From contig CALMJS010000012.1 of NCBI GenBank assembly GCA_937864535.1, positions 1 to 64,000 on the forward strand: a stretch of 64,000 nt of DNA, written 5' to 3'. Source of the DNA: an uncultured Paracoccaceae bacterium. GTDB taxonomy: Bacteria; Pseudomonadota; Alphaproteobacteria; Rhodobacterales; Rhodobacteraceae. The notes beneath the pieces were generated by a model. That model saw nothing but the letters and a program-made list of their open reading frames with translations, made no database searches and was not told the origin of the DNA. This document shows positions 10,692 to 20,093 of this stretch, one piece after another. The translations under genes were made by a program, and so were the position numbers. Positions within the stretch are counted from its first letter, which is position 1; every line of letters begins with the position of its first letter.

Positions 10692-11440
10692 CCAACACCC
10701 CTGAGGCTGATCAGACGGTCGGGTTGCAAATCGTCAACCTGCGCAAGAGCTATCGCAAGAGGACCGTCATCCGCGATGTGTCCCTGACGCTCAATCGCGG
10801 CGAGGTCGTTGCCCTACTTGGACCGAACGGCTGTGGCAAAACCACGACCTTCTATTCGATTGCCGGTTTGGTCAGCCCGGAGGGCGGTCACGTTTTCGTC
10901 GATGGCCGTGAGGTCACCACCCTGCCGATGTACCGCCGTGCACGGTTGGGTATTGGCTATCTGCCGCAGGAAATGTCGATCTTTCGCGGGTTGAACGTCG
11001 AAGACAACATCCTCGCAATTCTGGAAATCGCCGAATCCGACCCTTTGCGTCGGCGCGAACGTCTCGAAGAACTGCTGAGCGAATTTTCGATCGAGCACCT
11101 GCGCCGCGCGCCTGCCCTTGCGCTGTCGGGCGGGGAACGGCGCCGCGTCGAAATTGCGCGCTGTCTGGCCGCCGACCCCAAATATGTGCTGTTCGACGAA
11201 CCCTTTGCCGGGGTAGACCCGATTGCCGTTGGAGAAATCCGCCATCTGGTCGCCGACCTGCGCAACCGCGGCATCGGCGTGCTGATCACCGATCACAACG
11301 TGCGGGAAACATTGGAAATTGTCGACCGGGCCTACATCCTGCACGATGGCAAGGTCCTGATGTCCGGCACAACCGAAGAGGTCATTCGGGACGAAAATGT
11401 ACGGCGCGTCTATCTGGGACAGTCGTTCCGCGTAAATTGA
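10688..11440 (+). CDS. lptB: LPS export ABC transporter ATP-binding protein
   Basis: 250 aa; Walker A GPNGCGKTT, signature LSGGERRRVEIARCLA, Walker B YVLFDEPFAGVDP. Confidence 0.96.
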   Translation: MTNTPEADQTVGLQIVNLRKSYRKRTVIRDVSLTLNRGEVVALLGPNGCGKTTTFYSIAGLVSPEGGHVFVDGREVTTLPMYRRARLGIGYLPQEMSIFRGLNVEDNILAILEIAESDPLRRRERLEELLSEFSIEHLRRAPALALSGGERRRVEIARCLAADPKYVLFDEPFAGVDPIAVGEIRHLVADLRNRGIGVLITDHNVRETLEIVDRAYILHDGKVLMSGTTEEVIRDENVRRVYLGQSFRVN

Positions 11441-11470
11441 CCGTTTCGCTGCACCCTGCAGATACCCCCA

Positions 11471-11499
11471 TTGACAAATCACTGGACCGGGCGTGTCAT
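11471..11499 (+). promoter_or_regulatory. Possible sigma70-type promoter for hpf
   Basis: TTGACA-N17-TGTCAT in the 230-bp lptB-hpf gap; -10 matches 4/6. Confidence 0.35.
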
Positions 11500-11670
11500 G
11501 AAGGGGATGAGAACGAACGTTATCCAGTGCGGCGCCTTGCAGGTCTTTCGGCCTCGGGGTCGTTTGCAGCCGGAGGACACGGTTTCATCCCCCCACGACA
11601 CGGCGCACCCTGCACCGCGCGATCGCGTGTGCAACCGCATGTGCCCGTGCAACACTTGAGAGGAGCCAAT

Positions 11671-12237
11671 ATGCGGTACCAGATCAGCGGAAAACAAATT
11701 GATGTCGGTGAAGCTCTGCAAAACCATGTCAAAACCGAACTGGGTGCTACGCTGGAAAAGTATGCGGGCCGTCCCACGGACGCGCAGGTCATCTTTTCCA
11801 AGTCGGGCGCTGAGTATGTTTGCGAAGCGATCGTTCACCTCTCGACCGGCCTAACCTGCCAAGCCAAATCTCATACGCATGAAATCTATTCCGCCTTTGA
11901 TAGCTGCTGTGAGAAAATGGACAAACAGTTGCGCCGTTACAAGCGTCGCCTGAAGGACCACCACAAAGCGAGAACAGAGCCGGTTGAACTCGCGTCCGGT
12001 TCCTCTTATATCCTCGCCGCGACGGAAGAGACGGAAGATGCGGGTCAGGACGACAGCGGACCGATGATCATCGCAGAGATGGAAGCCAAGATTCCGTCCC
12101 TGTCGGTGGGTGAAGCGGTGATGCAAATGGAGTTGGCCCATCATTCAGTCCAGGTTTTCCGAAATGAAAAACACGGCGGGCTCAATGTGGTTTACCGTCG
12201 CGATGACGGTAATATTGGGTGGGTCGATCCCCGCTAA
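11671..12237 (+). CDS. hpf: Ribosome hibernation promoting factor, long form
   Basis: 188 aa from ATG preceded by GAGAGGAG; N-terminal S30AE domain and C-terminal dimerisation-type segment (LSVGEAVMQMELAHHSVQVFRNEKHGGLNVVYRRDDGNIG). Confidence 0.92.
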   Translation: MRYQISGKQIDVGEALQNHVKTELGATLEKYAGRPTDAQVIFSKSGAEYVCEAIVHLSTGLTCQAKSHTHEIYSAFDSCCEKMDKQLRRYKRRLKDHHKARTEPVELASGSSYILAATEETEDAGQDDSGPMIIAEMEAKIPSLSVGEAVMQMELAHHSVQVFRNEKHGGLNVVYRRDDGNIGWVDPR

Positions 12238-12270
12238 CCCATAGGGGAAGACGGGCCATAAGGCGGACAT

Positions 12271-12735
12271 ATGCAGCTTTCCGAAATACTTGCGCTTTCT
12301 GCGGTTAAGGTACTTTCTTCCTCGACCAGCAAAAAGCGGCTGTTCCATGACCTCGCAGACATGGCGCAGCACTGCTATGGCTTATCGTCATCGGATGTTG
12401 TCGATGCTCTGCTGGACCGTGAAAGTCTCGGACCAACAGGCGTGGGACAGGGAATTGCCCTGCCCCATGCCAGACTAAAGGACGCCAAGACCGTGCGCGG
12501 GCTCTTTGTGCGGCTGGAGAAGCCTCTCGATTTTGATTCGGTTGATCGCCAGCCGGTTGATCTGGTCTTTACGTTGTTGGCGCCTGATGCCGCTGGCGTT
12601 GAACACCTCAAGGCGCTGGCACTGGTGTCACGGACCATGCGTGATCCGTCGATCTGCGCCAAATTGCGGGCCAATAGTGACCCCGCCACATTGCACACGA
12701 TCTTGACGTCGTCCCAGAACTCTCAGGCAGCCTAG
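12271..12735 (+). CDS. ptsN: PTS IIA-like nitrogen regulatory protein
   Basis: 154 aa; active-site region GVGQGIALPHARL typical of EIIA-Ntr. Confidence 0.95.
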   Translation: MQLSEILALSAVKVLSSSTSKKRLFHDLADMAQHCYGLSSSDVVDALLDRESLGPTGVGQGIALPHARLKDAKTVRGLFVRLEKPLDFDSVDRQPVDLVFTLLAPDAAGVEHLKALALVSRTMRDPSICAKLRANSDPATLHTILTSSQNSQAA

Positions 12736-14156
12736 GCTGCCGACCAGTCACAAAATCCGAACGTGATATAGTCGCGCTGGTAGGCTTCCTGCGCGGCTTT
12801 TTCTATTTCAGCATCATAGATCCGGGCCAGCCGGTCGGAATGCGGGCAATGGGAACCGGGCCAGGCAGGGGTATCTGCTCGCCCCACGCCCGACATGAGC
12901 CAAGCCAGATCCGCTGCCAAATGGTCTTCGCGGAAAATGACGTCAGGGGCGGCATTTTGGGAAAATCCAGCAACAATAGCCGCCTGACTGGCCCAGGCAG
13001 GATCAATCCGGACAGAGGTCTGGGCCGAAACATTCGCCTTGGCAAAGGCTAAAAACGCGAGGAATGCAGCGCGGTGGGCCGCATCATCATATGCGGGACC
13101 GGGCGGAACCTCCTCGGGTAAGGCTATCTTGAAGACCTGCGTCAGTGTTCTGCGGATCTCGTAAAAAACATTGTCGTCATAGCCGAGGATATGATCGCAG
13201 AATGCCGCATGTGCCCGCAAAACCGGGTGCCGCACTACGGTAAAGCTGCGATTGCCGGGATGCGCGGCTTTCCAGTCGCGCAGTGTCCGATGGTTGAACC
13301 CGGTCTGAACTTCTGCCCCGTCCAATTCAGCCAGCCAAGTCACAACCCGCGCCTCTGGCCCGCCCTTGATCGGCATATAGAGAATCGGGCTCTGCGCGGG
13401 GGCGACATATTGCGGAATCACCGCCCCACGACGCGGTTCAAAATTGGGCGTCCGTGTCAGATTGAACCGGTCCAGCCGTGCCAGTGCCCGCTCCATCGCG
13501 TCAAAGTTCGAAACCTTGGCCTCGATCGGTTCGGGATTTTGTTTCTTGAGCGTTTTATCCAGCGAGGCAAGCCGCGCCTCGACCCCCAGATACGCTGCTA
13601 GGCCGTTCATGACCTCCACGTCCTGCAGGTCCTCATAGGCGATATAGAACGCGGTCTGGCCACTGCGCTGCAACGCATTCAGCAGCGTCACCTGAAAATC
13701 CTGCAGCGCCGTCATATGGCGTTCAAATTCCGCTTCATCAAACAGCGCGGTGTCCGATTTGGCGTTTTTGACGTTGGTCAGTTTCCACTGCCCCGTCGCC
13801 TGCGCGATTTTCCAACTGACGTAGCTATCGACGGGGTTCCGGGTCAGAATGATCTTGGCGCATTTGGGATCAGACAAGAGCTGATCCAGAATCCGCGGGT
13901 CATGGTCGTGGAAATAGCGAAATCCGCCGATCCCGTCGGACCGTTTGATATGATTGATCAGCTTTTTCGGATTGTTTTCCCGCTGTGCCTGCGTGACGCC
14001 CAGAATATCCTGTTGGTTCGGATAGCCGATAAAATGCGGATTGAACGCCTCGCCATAGCAAGTGACACCCTGCATCGCGTTCAAATTCGCCTCGAGAAAG
14101 TTCGAGCCGGTCCGCATCTCTGCGAAAACGACAAAGTAATCAAATTTGGCCATCAA
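12732..14156 (-). CDS. Sulfotransferase family protein, probable two-domain
   Basis: 474 aa; N-terminal PAPS-binding-type MRTGSNFLEANLNAM and ILTRNPVDSYVSWKIA; second C-terminal set YMPIKGGPEARVVTWL / FTVVRHPVLRAHAAF / RDYITFGF. Confidence 0.8.
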   Translation of the reverse strand: MMAKFDYFVVFAEMRTGSNFLEANLNAMQGVTCYGEAFNPHFIGYPNQQDILGVTQAQRENNPKKLINHIKRSDGIGGFRYFHDHDPRILDQLLSDPKCAKIILTRNPVDSYVSWKIAQATGQWKLTNVKNAKSDTALFDEAEFERHMTALQDFQVTLLNALQRSGQTAFYIAYEDLQDVEVMNGLAAYLGVEARLASLDKTLKKQNPEPIEAKVSNFDAMERALARLDRFNLTRTPNFEPRRGAVIPQYVAPAQSPILYMPIKGGPEARVVTWLAELDGAEVQTGFNHRTLRDWKAAHPGNRSFTVVRHPVLRAHAAFCDHILGYDDNVFYEIRRTLTQVFKIALPEEVPPGPAYDDAAHRAAFLAFLAFAKANVSAQTSVRIDPAWASQAAIVAGFSQNAAPDVIFREDHLAADLAWLMSGVGRADTPAWPGSHCPHSDRLARIYDAEIEKAAQEAYQRDYITFGFCDWSAA

Positions 14157-15857
14157 TTATCGAACCAGATAGGGTTTCCTTGCCGCGCGTGTGGCATTGG
14201 TCGGTACAGGATCCACAGGAAAGTCCCCAATTAGAAAAGGATGCATCCCTTGGTTCTTGAGATTTTGCAGGAACTGGCCAAAGCCTGCAAGGTTCACCAT
14301 GCGCGGTGCCTCTGTCAAACGCCGTCCCTGCTTTGGCGAAATCTCATCCACGACAGTTTGCAGGGCCTCCATCGGGGCCTCGACAAACTCTGCCATGGTC
14401 CAGACGCGAATTCGCGCCTTGGCATAGATGGATCGCAGAATATCGAGGTGCTGACTCTCGATTTTCTGCAGACGCGCGGCCTCTTCTCTCAGGTCGGCAA
14501 AATTGCTGTTGGATAAAAACAGCGGCACGGCCCAAGCACCTGAAATCACAATGATTTGCGCGTTGGGGTCCTTGGCCAGATCCCAACTGATGTATTGTTT
14601 GTCCCGCGGACCGAACTGGAAACACTGGCGTTCGCCGCGGGTGTTCCAGATCAGGTTCCGTAGAAAACTGCGGCCATTGTTGTCGCGCAACGTAGGAGAA
14701 TCCGACAAACCACCGGCAAAAACAGGCTGCCGCCCTTCAAATTCGGCACGCTCCGGATGGAACAGATGCCCATGCACCCGCGCACCGGTGGTTTTTGCCA
14801 ACCAAGGTTCAAAATCCTCGAACAGGTCCGAAAACCCTTCAAAGATCGAATAAGGCCCGCTGGAAACGCCGTTTTCCCAGCCTTCATGCGGGAACCGCGA
14901 TTGCATGTAGAGACCGGATCGCCCTCTGGTCCGGCGATCAACCGCGCGGGCAAAAATCCTGTCGATCTTGCCCGGGTTTGGTTCGGACTGGTTGGTTTTC
15001 AGCGGATCACCCAGAAAAACCTCATACAGCCGATCCGCATGCGTCCAGATTTTCCGCGCGACAAAGCAATCCGACCGACGCAGCAATTGCAGGTGGTCGT
15101 CGTAGAAAATATGCGGCTTACCCTGAAAATCGAACTTGGACAGGGTCAGAGACCGGCTCTCGATCCGGGTGGAGTAGAGGCGGACCAAGGTTTGGAAATA
15201 GCATTCGTCGGGAATCCACACCTTGCGGAAGTAGGCATCATAGGTGCCACGATCAGGGTCCTGAAGAATGGCCGAGAGCGTTTGGCGCGTCAGACACCAC
15301 CATTGAGACCCCATGTGTGGCACCAGACCATCAGGGATCTTGCGGCGAAATTTGACACGACGCTGGAGAGATACATAGGCATCGAACAAGCGGCGATGGC
15401 GTTTCCACGAAAATGGAAACCGCAGCGTAAAGCGTTCTTGATCCAACCCGCCGACTGTCCACGGAACATCGGCGGTGGTCGCGCTCTCGATAAAATCGGT
15501 GCGCGGGCGGGCCTCGAGGTAATCGCGCAATTCGTTCATCGGCCGCAGCGGCAGACAGGACCCGGACGCCAGATAAACGTGAGTCACATCCGGAAAATCG
15601 GCCAGCATCATGGCCGAGGCCTCTTGGGTCGCAGCAACAATGCCCCAGGTGCCCCATTCACAGCGATGCCGCCGCGAAAATCTGACCATCGGCAGGTCAG
15701 ACAGCGAGAGGACGAATTTGTCGTAGGTCCCTTTTTCGACGTTCTTGTCGACGTGGATGACCACCGGACAGCCGCTATCAACCCAATAACGCGCAACCTG
15801 TTCGGCACGGTGCAGTGCCGTGTGGACCAACATTATGATGCCGACATTTACGGTCAT
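14157..15857 (-). CDS. Beta-1,6-N-acetylglucosaminyltransferase-like (core-2/I-branching type) with extra C-terminal domain
   Basis: Likely start MTVNVGIIMLVHTALHRAEQVARYW (15857) within the longer 592-aa ORF; VYLASGSCLPLRP and GSQWWCLTR motifs; about 300 aa of unassigned C-terminus. Confidence 0.75.
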   Translation of the reverse strand: MTVNVGIIMLVHTALHRAEQVARYWVDSGCPVVIHVDKNVEKGTYDKFVLSLSDLPMVRFSRRHRCEWGTWGIVAATQEASAMMLADFPDVTHVYLASGSCLPLRPMNELRDYLEARPRTDFIESATTADVPWTVGGLDQERFTLRFPFSWKRHRRLFDAYVSLQRRVKFRRKIPDGLVPHMGSQWWCLTRQTLSAILQDPDRGTYDAYFRKVWIPDECYFQTLVRLYSTRIESRSLTLSKFDFQGKPHIFYDDHLQLLRRSDCFVARKIWTHADRLYEVFLGDPLKTNQSEPNPGKIDRIFARAVDRRTRGRSGLYMQSRFPHEGWENGVSSGPYSIFEGFSDLFEDFEPWLAKTTGARVHGHLFHPERAEFEGRQPVFAGGLSDSPTLRDNNGRSFLRNLIWNTRGERQCFQFGPRDKQYISWDLAKDPNAQIIVISGAWAVPLFLSNSNFADLREEAARLQKIESQHLDILRSIYAKARIRVWTMAEFVEAPMEALQTVVDEISPKQGRRLTEAPRMVNLAGFGQFLQNLKNQGMHPFLIGDFPVDPVPTNATRAARKPYLVR

Positions 15858-16933
15858 GCCCAGTTCCCCTTGGACATGAGACCCAAAATCTCGAGTTGCC
15901 GCCAATTGATGTATTTTTCGGACCATTTGCACCACAGGTCCGTCTGATCCTGAAGACCTGAAAGATACGCCAGATATTCCTGGCTGGCGGCATAATGTTG
16001 ACGGCGCTTTGCCTCCTCCTCGGCCTTGACGGTCAATGTGTCGAGGAATTTGGTGTGGAGCAGGATGCCGCTGGCCTTTTCACCGCCCCATTCATCGTAA
16101 ACGAGGTTCAAACCACGCGGCAGCAACATATGCGTGCTGCTGACATAGGCGTAACGGCGGTTCCATTTGACCAACGGAACCTTATTCAATGCAGGCGCGG
16201 AACCCGGCATATCGGAAAAGAATGTCCGGGCCCGAACTCCGCCCTGAATCCAGAGATTTCCAAAATCATCATTGCGGCTGATCATATAGTTGCCGCTATC
16301 GAACCAAGACGCGATTTCGAGCGGATTATCACCCCGCTGATACGGAACCGATGAAATCGGGCCCTTGGGGTACATATCCAGCAGCATCGCGGAAAACGAT
16401 TTGATCGAGGACGCATCCAGCCAATCGGTCAACGCCCGCAATGGGCGGGTATCGCAAAACGGATAGACAAAGAATTCGTCCGGATCGACAACCAGCGTCC
16501 AGTGGCCATGGCCGTGGCGCATCAACAGCCAGTTGATCCAATCCATACCAAAGCGAGACCGTTTGTAGCCTGCCGCGGTTTTCCAGACCGACACATCGGG
16601 TTGATCGGCCAGATATTCACGACCGCCATCACTGCTATCGTTATCAACGAACAGAAAGTGATTGACGCCAAGGTCGCGATAATACTGCAAGAAATACGGC
16701 AGCCGCACATCTTCGTTGCGCAGGGTGCAAAATAGCAGGATGTCCGATTGCCGGATTTGATGGGTCCGATCAGCAACCACCGACAGTTCACGACGTTTGC
16801 GGATGGCGCGGGCCAACCACTTCTGCCGCTGAAACCGGAGTTTATATGACCGCCAAAGACCCAAAACTGCCCTCTCCACTAGGAGGTGAATTACGCGCCT
16901 TTGCCAAATACCTTGGCAAAATGTTGTTCCCAA
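15854..16933 (-). CDS. Glycosyltransferase, family 2/92-like
   Basis: 359 aa; FCTLRNEDVRLPYFLQYYRDLGVNHFLFVDNDSSDG and WTLVVDPDEFFVYP. 4-nt overlap with next gene; 43-nt overlap with upstream GT, so start uncertain. Confidence 0.8.
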   Translation of the reverse strand: MGTTFCQGIWQRRVIHLLVERAVLGLWRSYKLRFQRQKWLARAIRKRRELSVVADRTHQIRQSDILLFCTLRNEDVRLPYFLQYYRDLGVNHFLFVDNDSSDGGREYLADQPDVSVWKTAAGYKRSRFGMDWINWLLMRHGHGHWTLVVDPDEFFVYPFCDTRPLRALTDWLDASSIKSFSAMLLDMYPKGPISSVPYQRGDNPLEIASWFDSGNYMISRNDDFGNLWIQGGVRARTFFSDMPGSAPALNKVPLVKWNRRYAYVSSTHMLLPRGLNLVYDEWGGEKASGILLHTKFLDTLTVKAEEEAKRRQHYAASQEYLAYLSGLQDQTDLWCKWSEKYINWRQLEILGLMSKGNWA

Positions 16934-18120
16934 GTCGGCGGAACAAATGGACGAGCGTCATTCTCTCTCTCAGATGCCATTAAATCCTTAACGGCTTCCC
17001 GCCAAGAATAGTTATCCTGAGGATCCAAATATCGTGCATATTCTCCGAGTAACTCGCGGAATACGGGCAGGTCGGAACACAGCACTGGAACACCCAAGGC
17101 CGCGGCCTCTAGGGGAACCAACCCAAATCCCTCTGCCAAAGAAGGAACCAGAACTCCCTTGCTGCCATGCATGACCGCCGCCAAGGCAGAATCACTGAGG
17201 CCCGGAACTTCGATCACACTTGGCTGTCCACGATCGAGGGCCGCAAAAACCGCCTGATTGAGCCAGCCTCGCGCCCCGCAGATCAGCAGGTTGGGCCGAT
17301 CATCCGGCGGGAAAACGCCCCAGGTTTCCATGAGCATAGCGTGGTTCTTGCGCGGTTCGATGGTTCCGGCGATGACGAAATAATCCCGTTCCAGATCAAT
17401 CCATTCCGGCAGGTCCGCATAGCGCGGTTCCGGGACTGGCACGCCAAGGGGCGCACAGACCATCCGCGGCACGCGCCCACGGCGTTCCAGCTCGGGGATG
17501 ATTGTGTCTCGGGTCGCATTCGCGAGGCAAATCACCGTGTCGGCGATCTGGGCAACCGCCTTTAGCCCTTCGGAAAACCGCTGGATCATCCAGTAATTCT
17601 GGGTCTCCGGATAAAGAACCGGAATCACATCGTGAAGCATGACATTGATTTCCGTCATACCGCCGATCTGCACAGCATTCAGGAAATCGCTGTTTAGATT
17701 TTGATGACCGACCGAATAGAACGCCGCCCCGCTGGGCAGAGTTTCTGACAACATGCGCGACAGGCGGCCGTATACGCATCGGGCAATGCGATGACGACGT
17801 ACCAGTGTTTGCGCCGCCTGGACCGATCGAGAGAGATGGCTACGCGTTCTGGACAACAGATCCGGCGTTCCCCATTGCCCGCTGACTTGCGCAGTTCGGA
17901 TGACTTCTCCCCCTGCGCGGTCTAGCAAACAATAGCCGAACGCCGTCCTGACGAGGAAAAAGCAATCCTCCGGGTCAGAAAGAAAGCGTTGGAAATACGC
18001 CATCTCGACCCTGTCGATGCCAGTGGGGACCTTGCCAGCGCGAGAGATCAGTCGGCTAAGGTCGAGTATTCGCGGTTTCTTATTTGTCGTAATGTCCACT
18101 CTGGTGCCAACGCCACGCAT
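16891..18120 (-). CDS. Glycosyltransferase family 4 (group 1)
   Basis: 409 aa; YFVIAGTIEPRKNHAMLMETW and VPSLAEGFGLVPLEAAALGVPVLCSDLPVFREL. A GTG at 18099 (VDITTNKK) is an alternative start. Confidence 0.88.
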   Translation of the reverse strand: MRGVGTRVDITTNKKPRILDLSRLISRAGKVPTGIDRVEMAYFQRFLSDPEDCFFLVRTAFGYCLLDRAGGEVIRTAQVSGQWGTPDLLSRTRSHLSRSVQAAQTLVRRHRIARCVYGRLSRMLSETLPSGAAFYSVGHQNLNSDFLNAVQIGGMTEINVMLHDVIPVLYPETQNYWMIQRFSEGLKAVAQIADTVICLANATRDTIIPELERRGRVPRMVCAPLGVPVPEPRYADLPEWIDLERDYFVIAGTIEPRKNHAMLMETWGVFPPDDRPNLLICGARGWLNQAVFAALDRGQPSVIEVPGLSDSALAAVMHGSKGVLVPSLAEGFGLVPLEAAALGVPVLCSDLPVFRELLGEYARYLDPQDNYSWREAVKDLMASERENDARPFVPPTWEQHFAKVFGKGA

Positions 18121-19063
18121 CGGTAATCATTTGTCTGAGTGTAGACCGTTGCGGCGTCCAGCCCAACTCCTCAATTGCGCGGATGCTACCAGAAACCAGT
18201 TTTGTTGCATCTCCGGGACGGCGGGGGCCCTCAGTTATCGGGACCGGACGGTTCGTCACCTCGGCAGAATGGGCAACCACGTCACGCACGCTGAACCCGG
18301 TTCCGGTTCCCAGATTGAAAACACGGCTCTTTTTGCCGTTTTCCAGCCAGTTGACACCCAACACATGCGCATCGACCAGATCGCAAACATGGACGTAGTC
18401 ACGGATGCAGGTGCCATCCGGAGTGTCGTAATCCGTACCAAAAATCGTCAGCGCCGCCCGTTTGCCATCGATTGCATCCAGCATCAGCGGAATGAGATGG
18501 GTCTCAGGCCGATGGAATTCGCCCACTTCGCCCTCCGGATCGGCACCGGCAACGTTGAAATAGCGGAAAATGACAGAGCGGAGTCCGTGGCTCTGGCCAA
18601 AATTGACCAGCATATCCTCGATGGCACGCTTGGACGCACCATAGGAATTGAGCGGCTGCTGGACGCAGTTTTCATCCAGCGTCACGCCGTCCTGTTCACC
18701 ATAGGTCGCACAGGTCGAAGAGAATACGAATTGCAAACACCCCGCCGCAATCGCGGCCTCGATCAGGTTCAGCGATCCGACCACGTTATTGCGCCAATAG
18801 GCGCCGGGGTCTTTCATGCTGTCGCCGACCTGAGAGAGGGCCGCAAAGTGCATCACCGCAACCGGCGCATATTTGGCGAATACCTCGTCCAAACGCGCGC
18901 GATCCAGCAAATCGCCCTGTTCAAAGGGGCCGAATTTGACGGCATCCTGCCAACCGGTGATCAGATTGTCATAGGTTACAGGTGTATAGCCAGCAGCCTT
19001 CAGCGCCTTACAGGCGTGCGAGCCGATATAGCCCGCACCCCCCGTCACAAGTACGATCGTCAT
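18080..19063 (-). CDS. galE: UDP-glucose 4-epimerase
   Basis: 327 aa; VTGGAGYIGSHACKALKAAGYTPVTYDNLITGW, SSTCATYG, SYGASKRAIEDML. Confidence 0.95.
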   Translation of the reverse strand: MTIVLVTGGAGYIGSHACKALKAAGYTPVTYDNLITGWQDAVKFGPFEQGDLLDRARLDEVFAKYAPVAVMHFAALSQVGDSMKDPGAYWRNNVVGSLNLIEAAIAAGCLQFVFSSTCATYGEQDGVTLDENCVQQPLNSYGASKRAIEDMLVNFGQSHGLRSVIFRYFNVAGADPEGEVGEFHRPETHLIPLMLDAIDGKRAALTIFGTDYDTPDGTCIRDYVHVCDLVDAHVLGVNWLENGKKSRVFNLGTGTGFSVRDVVAHSAEVTNRPVPITEGPRRPGDATKLVSGSIRAIEELGWTPQRSTLRQMITDAWRWHQSGHYDK

Positions 19064-19072
19064 TCCCGGTCC

Positions 19073-19966
19073 TTATTGAGCGGCCTTTTGCAGCGCCATC
19101 ATCTCATCAAGGAATTGCGAGAATTCATCGCGCAGATCATCGCGTGCCAGACCATAGGCCACAGTCGCCTGCAAGAAGCCCGCCTTGGACCCACAGTCAT
19201 ACCGCTGGCCACGGAAGCGATAGCCGTAGACCTCGCGGTTTTCCTGCAATTCCATCGCGATCGCGTCGGTCAACTGGAGTTCACCACCTGCACCACGGTC
19301 GATCTTGCCTAGGTTTTTCATAACGCTCGGCGTCAGGATATAGCGGCCGATCACGGCCAGATTCGACGGCGCATCCTCTGCCTTGGGCTTTTCGACCATA
19401 CCTTTGGTCGACACGATGGTGCCCATGTCATCCTTGATGTCCAGAACGCCGTAGGACGATGCCTTTTCGTAGGGGACCTCCATCGCGGCAACCATACAGC
19501 CGCCGGTTTCGGCATAGCCTTCGACCATTTGCTGCAGACAGGGCTTGTCCGCCGCAATCACGTCGTCCGGCAGAATCACCGCAAAGGGTTCGTCGCCCAC
19601 CAGACGGCGTGCGCACCAGACCGCGTGCCCCAGACCCAGCGCCTTGTGCTGACGGATGTAGGCAATCGCGCCGCTCTCCATATAGGTCTGCTTGAGCGTT
19701 TCCAGCAGTTTATCCTTGCCGGATTTGCGCAGGGTGCTCTCGAGCTCGGGCGAGCGGTCAAAATAGTCTTCCAGAGCGGACTTGCCCTTGGACGTGACGA
19801 AAATGAAATCGGTGATTCCAGCGGCGCGCGCCTCGTCGATGGCATATTGAATCAGGGGGCGATCAACCAAGGTCATGATTTCCTTGGGCACCGACTTGGT
19901 CGCCGGCAAAAACCGGGTCCCGAGGCCAGCTACCGGGAAAATCGCTTTGGTTACCTTCTTCTTCAT
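19073..19966 (-). CDS. galU: UTP--glucose-1-phosphate uridylyltransferase
   Basis: 297 aa from MKKKVTKAIFPVAGLGTRFLPATKSVPKEIMTLVDRPLIQYAIDEA; upstream part of the listed 394-aa ORF looks non-coding. Confidence 0.95.
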   Translation of the reverse strand: MKKKVTKAIFPVAGLGTRFLPATKSVPKEIMTLVDRPLIQYAIDEARAAGITDFIFVTSKGKSALEDYFDRSPELESTLRKSGKDKLLETLKQTYMESGAIAYIRQHKALGLGHAVWCARRLVGDEPFAVILPDDVIAADKPCLQQMVEGYAETGGCMVAAMEVPYEKASSYGVLDIKDDMGTIVSTKGMVEKPKAEDAPSNLAVIGRYILTPSVMKNLGKIDRGAGGELQLTDAIAMELQENREVYGYRFRGQRYDCGSKAGFLQATVAYGLARDDLRDEFSQFLDEMMALQKAAQ

Positions 19967-20093
19967 TCTCAAGTCTCCAGCAGGCATACCCCGAAAAGGA
20001 GCGTCACCCAAATATGAACGAAATATTCTAATACAGATACAGGCTATCGTGCCTGAGTAATGTTTACATGACCATGTGTAACAGTAATTCTGG

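Noticed and set aside
11471-11659. 62-aa ORF in the lptB-hpf gap
   Set aside because: No RBS or family resemblance; composition looks non-coding, and the region better fits a promoter/5' UTR.
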